Assembly: GCA_046565505.1 (NCBI GenBank)
Contig: JBKHYJ010000074.1
Span: forward strand, 124,001-188,000
DNA from: JBKHYJ01 sp046565505
GTDB taxonomy: Bacteria; Acidobacteriota; Blastocatellia; UBA7656
Direction of reading: 5' to 3'
Length of the DNA: 64,000 bases
Part shown: positions 17,969-28,328 of the stretch, piece after piece
Position numbering within the stretch: the stretch's first letter is position 1
Layout of the letters: every line of letters begins with the position of its first letter
Made by a program: the position numbers and the translations under genes
The notes under the pieces: model-generated
What the model saw: the letters and a program-made list of their open reading frames with translations, nothing else
Databases searched by the model: none
What the model was told of the DNA's origin: nothing

Positions 17969-17997
17969 CGCATAAGTTTTTGAGTATTGCCTGTCAA
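17969..17997 (-). promoter_or_regulatory. Candidate promoter of the zinc-ribbon/hydroxylase operon
   Basis: On the minus strand a perfect TTGACA (17992-17997) is followed after 17 nt by TATGCG (17969-17974), a poor -10. It lies 70-90 nt before the first gene of the operon. The perfect -35 and the position support it; the weak -10 may mean an activator or another exact register. Confidence 0.4.
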
Positions 17998-18178
17998 CGC
18001 GCCGGAAACTTAGGCCGTTAAGATATCATGACTCCGCTCGGCCGGGCAATGGCGGGAGTTGAATCGGTATCGGGGCGGCCCGTCTTATTGCAATTTTTTA
18101 CAAACGTTCGGAGGCAAAAAGGTGAGCGATGGGTCTTTTAGAAGTGTATGCGGGCGGGCGCTTCGAGGCCAGGGGGCT

Positions 18179-18793
18179 TTAAGATTTTTCAGACGAATTC
18201 ATGGCGCTGAAATTATCCCCCATCACGCCCGCCACGGGCTCGACCAGGTGCAGGTCGGAGCGCCGCTGGTGGCAAACATGAGCCGCGTCGCGGCTGATGA
18301 TCTGCGAAACGAATCCCATCCTGAGCGCGTCTTCCGCGCCGAAGTAATGGTCCGCCATGTCGTTGAAGAAGAGGCCGCGCGCCTGCTCGACGGAGAGGTT
18401 GGTGTCGCGCGTGTAGACGGAGAGCAGTTGGCTGACCGTGCGCTCCAGCTGATCCACGCGGTCCTTGAGGAACGCGCGCGGGCCATCGCTTTTCCAGCTT
18501 ATGTCATGAGACATGAATTCCGTGTTCGGGTAAGTCGCGCGGTTCTCTCTTGAAACCGATAACAGGACCGTCACCGCCGCCGAATGCACTTTGCCGAGTC
18601 CGACCATGTGAACTTCGCACGGCGCGTTCTGAACCACGTCGTATAAAGCAAGCGCGTCCGTCACGCTGCCGCCGCAGGAGTTCACAAAAACCGTGATCGG
18701 CTCGCCGCCCTGTTCAAAAAGCTCGTGCATGTGCGCGATGAACTTCTCAGCGCGCTCGTTGCAAATCTCGCCGAAGAGATACACTTTTCTCAT
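18179..18793 (-). CDS. ClpP-like serine protease without the N-terminal axial segment
   Basis: A 204-residue ClpP-fold protein. The catalytic triad can be placed with canonical spacing: Ser71 (GLGKVHSAAV), His96 (FMSHD, 25 residues later) and Asp145 (FFNDMADH, 49 later), the same distances as in E. coli ClpP. FVNSCGGSVTDALALYD is the strand-turn typical of ClpP. The protein begins straight at the first strand (MRKVYLFGEI); no alternative start codon exists before an upstream in-frame stop, so the N-terminal loops that form the axial gate are missing. No chaperone gene is adjacent. Function may differ from that of housekeeping ClpP, which is presumably encoded elsewhere. Confidence 0.85.
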   Translation of the reverse strand: MRKVYLFGEICNERAEKFIAHMHELFEQGGEPITVFVNSCGGSVTDALALYDVVQNAPCEVHMVGLGKVHSAAVTVLLSVSRENRATYPNTEFMSHDISWKSDGPRAFLKDRVDQLERTVSQLLSVYTRDTNLSVEQARGLFFNDMADHYFGAEDALRMGFVSQIISRDAAHVCHQRRSDLHLVEPVAGVMGDNFSAMNSSEKS

Positions 18794-19343
18794 AGCCTGG
18801 TCGAAGCCCTGGAGCCTCCACTCCTTCCAATGAATATTCTGATACCGGCTGGATGAAGGGCGGCGGCGCGGTCACCTGCCCGGAAAATCACTCTAACAAC
18901 CATGTAGCAAGGGGCCATCTCTGCTGAGCGGTCAGGGGCCAACCGGACCGGCTGCTGCGTGAGACGACGGCAGTATAAGAAAAATGGGGCTCGCTGGCAA
19001 TCCATTTTTGGCCTCCGAGCCATTATCACCCTTGCGGCCGCGCGGCCCTAAACCTTGAGGGCGCGCTGCCGCCCCGCCCGTTTTTTCGCGGCATTTATTG
19101 CATATTCATTACGTAGTAGAATCTGGTCCCGACCTGTGTTATTGTTAGCTCGAATCCCGATGGACGCACGGCAGCAGCCCCCATCATCAGCGAAATGAAG
19201 CGCAATAGGAACGGCCCGGGAGGCGGTTTCGAGGCGAGGCCGGCCCGTTATTATGAGGGACGATGCGGCGGGCCTGGAGCGCTGCAACCCTGCAGGTAGG
19301 GTGTTCATCAGACGGACAGTCTCGATTAGGATGGTGTAAGGCT
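18794..19343. other. 550-nt non-coding region between divergent genes
   Basis: It separates the ClpP-like gene from the divergent dacB-like gene and must hold promoters for both. I see no credible ORF: an open frame from 19263 joins dacB but lacks a signal peptide at its front. AT-richer parts lie near 19090-19150 (for example tagaat at 19117). A g/c-rich stretch at 19030-19080 could fold. No riboswitch or tRNA shape was recognised. Confidence 0.4.
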
Positions 19344-21158
19344 ATGACGGCAGTGGGACTCCCCAAGTTCAAATCTATCTCGATACTGATTGCTCTCATT
19401 CTTAGTTTTTCTCTCGCGTCGGCCGCGCCCGCGGGCCGCGGGTCGAGCTCTCGGAAGGGCGGCGCGCGGTCCGGTCAAAAAGCGGCCAAGGGTAAAGCTC
19501 AGGCGCGCGGCTCGAAAGCGCAGGGGCGCGTCGCGAAATCTAAGGAACGCGGCGGCTCGGCGCGCTCCGGCAAGCTCAGCGCCCGCGGGTCGCGCCGGGG
19601 CGACAGGGGTCGCGGACTCGTTGCGCGCGGGCGGGGCCGGCGCCACCGCGCGCAATGGCGTGGGCAGGTCGTAAGCAGCACGCCGTCACACCACAGCGCG
19701 GGCGTGCACAATTTCCTCGCCCGCGAATGGACCAGGGCGCAGGTCCCGCTCGGGGGCCCCGCGGCCTCAGGCCCAGCTGAATCCGGGACCCCTTCACTTA
19801 GCGCGACCGGCGCGGAACAACCGATAGCTTCGCCCGCCGCTTCCGCGGAGGCGTTAAGCCCCGACGCGGCGAAGGCGAAGATGCCCGGCGAGCCTGCCGC
19901 CGATGTGGTTCCTACGAACCCGCTCGTCGCCGCTTACGTAGACAGCCTTGCGGCGCGCGGCTTCGGCGCGGAGAATCAGGGCTTCATCGTCACGACTCTG
20001 AAGGGAGAGGTCCTCGCCGAGCACAACGCCGACCGGCTCTTCAACCCCGCTTCGGTCACAAAGATAGCCACCTCGCTCACGGCAATCTCAAGGCTCGGCC
20101 CTGATTTCAAGTTCCGCACTTCGCTCTACACCGAGGGCGCTGTGGACCCCGCGACCGGCACGCTGCACGGGTCATTGTACGTCATCGGCAGCGGGGACCC
20201 GGTCTTCTTTTACGAGAACGCCATCATGATCGCCGATAAGCTCAATCGCGCGGGCATCCGCGAGGTCGAAGGCAACCTGGTAGTCCTCGGTCAGTTCTAT
20301 TTCAACTTCTCAACCTCACGCGAAGCTTCGGCCAAGGCCTTCCGAAGCGCGCTTTCCGCCGACACCTGGAACGCCGCCGCCAAAGCCGCATACCCGCGCT
20401 TCCTCGCGATGCGCGCAGCCGAGAGCCGCATCAATGGCGCGGACAGGCAGCAAGGCCAGCCCGCCTCCTGGCCCACGAGCCCGCCATCGCTCAAGGTGCA
20501 CGGAGAAACGCTGACGGACCCGAACGTCAACACGGCGAGCCTGAAACTGCTCGCGGTGCATACTTCGCTCCCGCTCGTGAGCGTCCTCAAGGGGCTGAAC
20601 GACTTCTCGAACAACTGGATGGCTACGGTCATCGGCAACCTGGTAGGCGGGACCGACGCGGTCGAGCGGTTCCTGAAGACGGAAGTCGGCTTTAAGGAAG
20701 ACGAGGTTCAATTCGCCACCCCTTCCGGGCTCGGCGCGAATTACATCTCCCCGCGCAGCACGATTTCTATTTTGAGAAAACTCATAGCCTACCTCGACTC
20801 GAAAGGTCTGACGCTTGAAAACATCCTGCCCATAGCCGGCGTGGATGGCGGGACGCTTGAAAGAAGATACACGGACGCGTTCCGAGGCTCGGTGGTCGGC
20901 AAGACGGGTACGCTGAGCGGAGTCAGCGCGCTCGCGGGCGTCGCCTACACAAGAAACAAAGGGCCGATCCTTTTCGTCATCTACAACCGCGGCGGCTCGG
21001 CGCACACCTTCCGCGCCATCCAGGACGAAACGATGAAGAAGATCATAACGCTCTTCGGCGGCCCGGCGCCTGTCAGGTATACGCCAGCCGGAGAGCCCAG
21101 GGTCTCTCAGCGCAGGGAGCCGGCGACGCAACCGGCCAACCCCAGCGCGCCGAGGTAA
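19344..21158 (+). CDS. dacB: D-alanyl-D-alanine carboxypeptidase/endopeptidase, PBP4 (DacB) type, with polybasic extension
   Basis: A class C penicillin-binding protein that trims peptidoglycan peptides in the periplasm. The start at ATG 19344 puts a signal peptide first (KSISILIALILSFSLASA). The three active-site motifs are Ser237-Val-Thr-Lys240 (FNPASVTKIAT), Ser422-Asn-Asn424 and Lys520-Thr-Gly (GKTGTLSGVSA). Between the signal and the catalytic domain lies a stretch of about 80 residues (29-108) made mostly of Arg, Gly, Ser, Lys and Ala, which is unusual for this family and may bind the anionic wall or outer membrane. The length (604) exceeds that of E. coli DacB (477) mainly for this reason. 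Confidence 0.88.
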   Translation: MTAVGLPKFKSISILIALILSFSLASAAPAGRGSSSRKGGARSGQKAAKGKAQARGSKAQGRVAKSKERGGSARSGKLSARGSRRGDRGRGLVARGRGRRHRAQWRGQVVSSTPSHHSAGVHNFLAREWTRAQVPLGGPAASGPAESGTPSLSATGAEQPIASPAASAEALSPDAAKAKMPGEPAADVVPTNPLVAAYVDSLAARGFGAENQGFIVTTLKGEVLAEHNADRLFNPASVTKIATSLTAISRLGPDFKFRTSLYTEGAVDPATGTLHGSLYVIGSGDPVFFYENAIMIADKLNRAGIREVEGNLVVLGQFYFNFSTSREASAKAFRSALSADTWNAAAKAAYPRFLAMRAAESRINGADRQQGQPASWPTSPPSLKVHGETLTDPNVNTASLKLLAVHTSLPLVSVLKGLNDFSNNWMATVIGNLVGGTDAVERFLKTEVGFKEDEVQFATPSGLGANYISPRSTISILRKLIAYLDSKGLTLENILPIAGVDGGTLERRYTDAFRGSVVGKTGTLSGVSALAGVAYTRNKGPILFVIYNRGGSAHTFRAIQDETMKKIITLFGGPAPVRYTPAGEPRVSQRREPATQPANPSAPR

Positions 21159-21165
21159 CACAGAC

Positions 21166-21363
21166 GTGTCGTCACGGATCGCGCTTTCGAGAGCACAAAA
21201 GGCCTTGCTCGCATGGAGCACGGCCTTTTTAGTCCTCGCCGAAGTTATTAAGTACCTGAACGTCCGCGGCAGGGCCGCAACCGCCATAGGGCTCGCGGAA
21301 GTGTTGCTGGCAATAGCGACCGGGGTTGCGTTCGGCGTGGCGGCTTCCCGCAAAGAGGGTTGA
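21166..21363 (+). CDS. Small membrane protein, unknown function
   Basis: A 65-residue product starting at GTG 21166, with gaggtaac just upstream, 7 nt after the dacB stop. It contains two hydrophobic segments (QKALLAWSTAFLVLAEVI and AIGLAEVLLAIATGVAFGVA) joined by a short basic loop, suggesting a two-helix inner-membrane protein. Probably co-transcribed with dacB. No family recognised. Confidence 0.55.
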   Translation: MSSRIALSRAQKALLAWSTAFLVLAEVIKYLNVRGRAATAIGLAEVLLAIATGVAFGVAASRKEG

Positions 21364-21380
21364 GGGTGTGTGCGCCGCCC

Positions 21381-21764
21381 TTACTCGTCGGGCGCGTAAT
21401 CTATCTCTTCGTTGCTCTCGAAATAAGCGGTGTAAATCGCGCGCGCACGCTCAAGCTGATCTACCGCGACGAGCACGCGAATCTCGCCCATGAACGCGAA
21501 ATTCGGCATGACTGACAGCGAATGCCCGCCCTGAATAATCACCGTGACCTCGTGGCTTTCAAGCGTCTGCTTGATGAGCATCGCCACAGGGTAAAGCCTG
21601 GGCCGGCACAACTCGACGAACTGAACCTGCCTTTTGGCAATCGCATTAATCTCGCGCGCCGTCCTCTCGTCAAAGGTGCTGGGTATCAGGCCGCAGCCGC
21701 AGCCGGGGCAGTGCGGCGTCGGCTTCTGGTACTCTCCGGCACAGATGGGACACAACATTAACAT
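21381..21764 (-). CDS. Zinc-ribbon protein with a DUF2007-like domain
   Basis: A 127-residue protein. The N-terminus has a zinc ribbon (LCPICAGEY and HCPGCGCGL). The C-terminal half (YPVAMLIKQTLESHEVTVII, then QGGHSLSVMPNFAFMGEIRV and LVAVDQLERARAIYTAYF) matches the DUF2007 / putative signal-transducing family, a small ferredoxin-like fold of unknown role. It converges on the small membrane protein gene. Start ATG 21764, with a second in-frame ATG two codons later. Confidence 0.8.
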   Translation of the reverse strand: MLMLCPICAGEYQKPTPHCPGCGCGLIPSTFDERTAREINAIAKRQVQFVELCRPRLYPVAMLIKQTLESHEVTVIIQGGHSLSVMPNFAFMGEIRVLVAVDQLERARAIYTAYFESNEEIDYAPDE

Positions 21765-21956
21765 CGCAATCAGATGAATCCTTTGTCAGAAGGAATTGCC
21801 CTTCGTCAGGGCCGGGGCCGTCAGCCTTACCATACGAATCCCGCCGTCGAGGCGCCAGGTCGGTGAAGCCCTGAAAGAATCGTCGCCCGCTCCGACTTTA
21901 AAGAAGATTTACTGCGCCGCGACCGGCCTTACCTTATCAAAAGCTCGCGACCTGCC

Positions 21957-22076
21957 CTAAGCCGGGCCGGGCGTAGGGATGTCCGGGTCGGGGATAGGGT
22001 CATCCGGCGTCGGCAAAGGCTCTTCGGGCATCGGTATGGGAATTGGGTCGAGGTAAAGGCCCCTCTTTCTGTTCAT
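21957..22076 (-). CDS. 39-residue acidic, proline-rich small protein
   Basis: A short frame with a strong ribosome binding site (aaggaggag) ending 3 nt before its ATG at 22076. The product begins MNRKRGLYLDPIPIPMP and is then almost only Pro, Asp, Glu, Ile, Leu and Thr, in repeats of the type P-x-P-x (EEPLPTPDDPIPDPDIPTPG). It ends at TAG 21957. The periodic composition and the ribosome site argue for translation, though the spacing is short. No function known; it would be extended (polyproline-like) and acidic. It is divergent from the amidohydrolase gene. Confidence 0.55.
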   Translation of the reverse strand: MNRKRGLYLDPIPIPMPEEPLPTPDDPIPDPDIPTPGPA

Positions 22077-22259
22077 GGCTCCTCCTTCGTGTGACCGCAA
22101 AACGCTCCCTTCAAGTCAATCTCGCGAAACGATCCGGTTGATTTCTAAACATGATTATAACCTTTTGGGCGTGGCAATGCGCCCGAAATTATTCTATATT
22201 TCCTGTATTGCTTTTTGCCCGAAGCGAATTCTCAGGCTGATTAATTCGGAGGATCACTT

Positions 22260-25586
<3,327 letters not shown>

Positions 25587-25596
25587 CGTTGGCAGG

Positions 25597-25711
25597 CAGG
25601 GTCATGCGAATCTCTTATGGGCGCATGGCCCTGCTCCATTTTCATGCCGGCTTCACGCCCGCCTTCTGAAACGCGGCGAACGTTCCAGAAGGCGGGCGCC
25701 GGCCGGCGCCC
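25597..25711. terminator. Stacked hairpins and an 18-bp palindrome between convergent genes
   Basis: Three structures fill the 142-nt gap. Arms 25597-25608 and 25622-25633 pair with one mismatch. gcccgccttctg (25657-25668) and cagaaggcgggc (25686-25697) are perfect 12-bp complements. gggcgccggccggcgccc (25694-25711) is a perfect palindrome sharing bases with the second hairpin, so the two are mutually exclusive folds. A bidirectional terminator is the simplest reading, though T-runs are lacking. Confidence 0.55.
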
Positions 25712-25728
25712 GCAACGCGCGCAAGTCG

Positions 25729-28014
25729 CTACTCTGGAGCTGCCTCGCCGTCTTCCAGGCGACGCGAGCGCATCGCGCCATATTCGATCATCAAATCAAC
25801 GTCACTCTTGATCCGCCGCGACCACGCGTAGATCCCTTTAACCGCCTCCTGCTGCTCGGCCGTGAGCAGCCCATAGGAGCCCTGCCCGAGCAGCTCGGCT
25901 AACCCGAGGACCGATTGCAGGGAGCCCTCGATCTCATGGCCCGCGTTAACGATGAACTCACTCTTGACGCGGTTCGTCTCCAACAACTGTTGGGAGGACG
26001 CTTCGAGTCGCGTAACGTCTTCGCGGAGACGGTCGCGCTGCTGGCGGGCCTCCGCTTCCGCATGGCGCACCACGTCCGCCTCCGCGCGCGCTTTGGCCTC
26101 CGCCGCCGACGCCTTGGCGAGCATAGAGCGGGCCTGGCCCTCGGCACCCCTCGCGTCGGCCAGCGCGCGTTCAAGCTCTTGAAGCCGCTGCTCAAGCTCT
26201 TGTATCCGGGCGCCGGCCTCGCCGCCCGCATGCCGCGCCTGTTCGCGTGCGGCCTCCGCGGCTCTGACGGCTTCGCCTAAAGAGCGGACGTTGGACAGGG
26301 AGAGTGATAACTGTCGCGCAACTCTGTCGGCGAATTCTATTTCGTCGCGCTGCCACTCCCTCACGCGGTCGCACTGGTGCAGGTATATTACGCCCCGCGT
26401 CGCGCCTTCGAGCTTCACAGGCAGGGCCATTTCCGACAACACTTGAAGCCCCGTTAAAGTGTCGGCGTCCATCAGAGATTTCTGGCGCGAATCGGTTATC
26501 ACGACCGGCTCGCCGCCGGGCGACGCGCCGATTTCTTCGGCCATGTCCGCCTTGAAACTGGCTCCGGCGGCCGGTTTGACGGTAGCAGTATGATACTCAT
26601 GCCGCACCGGTGCGGGCCTCCCGTCTTCGCCGAATTCGATGATTATCGCCCTCGAAACTGCCAGGGCATGGCCGAGGACTTCGACGACGGCCTCCATGAC
26701 CTCCTCGGGCGTGCGGAGCCGCTGCAAGGCTTCCGACAGCCCGAGGTACGCGCTCTCGACTCGCAACCGCTTGCCGCGTGTGTCGGTGTTGCGCAAGATT
26801 TCAGAGATGATTAGCGCCGCCGATTTAAGGGAGCGCTGGTCGCCTTCGGTCCAGGCGCGGCGTTGCGACGAGTGGACCTCGACCACGCCGATGGCATGGT
26901 CGTCAGACATGATGGGTACCCCCAGGTAAGACCCGATCCCGCTCTCTCTCGCCTCGCGCGGGAATATGCACCGCGGGTCGCTCGGCGCGTCTTCGAGCGC
27001 CAATGGCTCGCCGCTTTGCGCCACATGCCCTGCCAGCCCTTGCCCGATAGGCAGCGGCAAGAACTCGGCCGAGCGGAGCCCGAAGGCGGCGACCATCCTG
27101 ACCATGGACGTGCCCGGCTCGACCCGCCACAGGGCCGCGCTTTCCGCGCCGACCAGCCTCGTGACCTCGCGCGCTATGGACGCCAGGGGCGTCGAATCAT
27201 CGAGGCAGGAGATTAGCGAGCGCGAAAACCCGAGCGTGCGCGACGCCCTTTCGTCGAGCGCTAAAGCTTCGGCCCGCTCGCGCCGGAATTCGAGCGCGAT
27301 TGCTAAACGGTCGGCCAGCCTGGCGAGCGGCTCGCGATACGTGTCGAGCATTCCCGAATCGGCCTGCCGCTGCGCCTCAGCGACGATGATGCCGTTCCAA
27401 TCGAAAGGCCCGCGCCAGGACATGACCAGGCTGTCCGGCCCCTGCGCGCCCGCTTGATTCCCATTCTCTTCCGTAATTATTCGGTCGCGGCGCTCGCCCT
27501 CGTCGAGAGGGGCCGTGGTCGCAGGTTCCTTGGCCGACGCCGGCGGATACGCGCCGGGTTGTTGCGTAGAGATTTCGGCCGCGCGTCCGCCCGTTATCTC
27601 AGAGAGCCTCGCCGGGCGCGGCTTCCAGTAGTCGTTAAGCAAGGCCGGCGGGATCGAATCGGGCATCGGATTACCGAGGCGGGATTCGGGCGCGGGAAGA
27701 ATATTTAACAGGCGATCTTCATTCTCTCTCCCCGCGTAGACGGCGACGACGGGGGCCGAAAAATGCTCGCGAAATACGGCCGCCAGTTCGCCTGCGACGG
27801 CCTCGGGGTCACGCGAGTAAGGAACGTTATCTACGGCGGCGGCCAGCCGGTTTTCGCGCTCCGTCGCGAGGAGCGCCGACCGCGCGCGGTCGTCTTCGCG
27901 TCTGGCGCGGCCCCTGCGCAGGAACAATAATATTATTATTCCGACAAGGATAACCGCGGCGACGATGGCTATGGCCATCGCTGTTGGATTTTGCATGAGC
28001 GATTCCCAGGACAT
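25729..28014 (-). CDS. Membrane-anchored multi-GAF protein with a degenerate histidine-kinase dimerisation domain
   Basis: A 761-residue signalling protein. Residues about 12-32 form a transmembrane helix. GAF-type sensor domains follow: a diverged one around 60-260, a clear one around 270-410 (VGAESAALWRVEPG ... GVPIMSDDHAIGVVEVH) and another around 425-580. A coiled coil rich in Arg, Ala and Glu spans about 585-690. The end (KSEFIVNAGHEIEGSLQSVL, GLAELLGQGSYGLLTAEQ) aligns with HisKA phosphoacceptor domains, but the usual HELRTP reads HEIEGS and the protein stops about 60 residues later with no ATPase domain. It can hardly be an autonomous kinase. The ligand is unknown. Confidence 0.85.
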   Translation of the reverse strand: MSWESLMQNPTAMAIAIVAAVILVGIIILLFLRRGRARREDDRARSALLATERENRLAAAVDNVPYSRDPEAVAGELAAVFREHFSAPVVAVYAGRENEDRLLNILPAPESRLGNPMPDSIPPALLNDYWKPRPARLSEITGGRAAEISTQQPGAYPPASAKEPATTAPLDEGERRDRIITEENGNQAGAQGPDSLVMSWRGPFDWNGIIVAEAQRQADSGMLDTYREPLARLADRLAIALEFRRERAEALALDERASRTLGFSRSLISCLDDSTPLASIAREVTRLVGAESAALWRVEPGTSMVRMVAAFGLRSAEFLPLPIGQGLAGHVAQSGEPLALEDAPSDPRCIFPREARESGIGSYLGVPIMSDDHAIGVVEVHSSQRRAWTEGDQRSLKSAALIISEILRNTDTRGKRLRVESAYLGLSEALQRLRTPEEVMEAVVEVLGHALAVSRAIIIEFGEDGRPAPVRHEYHTATVKPAAGASFKADMAEEIGASPGGEPVVITDSRQKSLMDADTLTGLQVLSEMALPVKLEGATRGVIYLHQCDRVREWQRDEIEFADRVARQLSLSLSNVRSLGEAVRAAEAAREQARHAGGEAGARIQELEQRLQELERALADARGAEGQARSMLAKASAAEAKARAEADVVRHAEAEARQQRDRLREDVTRLEASSQQLLETNRVKSEFIVNAGHEIEGSLQSVLGLAELLGQGSYGLLTAEQQEAVKGIYAWSRRIKSDVDLMIEYGAMRSRRLEDGEAAPE

Positions 28015-28328
28015 GGTTCCCTCGAATGGGTCGTGAGAATTATAGCTTATAATCTTTCGCTTGCTTAACCCGCGCGGTCAGGCTGGCGGCTTCCACGATC
28101 ATCTGCGCAGACCGGGCGCGAAAAGTCTAGTCGTAACAGCTACGCAAGCGCAACGTAAAACTTGGCCCGGCAGGCGGCACCGCGCGCGGCCTGCTTGCGC
28201 GCCTGGCGGCCTGCATGTAGAATTCGCTCAGTCTACAAGAAAAGAAATTCACCAGGGCCCAGGTATGAGCGGTGAGTAATGCGGCAATCGCCGCCCCTCG
28301 TCGCCGATCAAATTAAGGAGAGCTTGCG
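28015..28328. promoter_or_regulatory. Divergent intergenic region with candidate promoters
   Basis: A TATAAT on the minus strand (28039-28044), 25 nt before the GAF-protein start, lacks a good -35. On the plus strand TTGCGC (28195-28200), 17 nt and TAGAAT (28218-28223) could serve the penicillin acylase gene, with a leader of about 100 nt that ends in ggag before ATG 28329. The rest is GC-rich and I see nothing further in it. Confidence 0.35.

Noticed and set aside
18129..18182. 17-codon frame with aaaggtgag upstream
   Set aside because: Too short to support without conservation, and it sits at the end of the ClpP-like gene.
20316..21353. 345-codon minus-strand frame opposite dacB
   Set aside because: Antisense to a gene with all three PBP motifs; the frame has an arginine-rich shadow composition.
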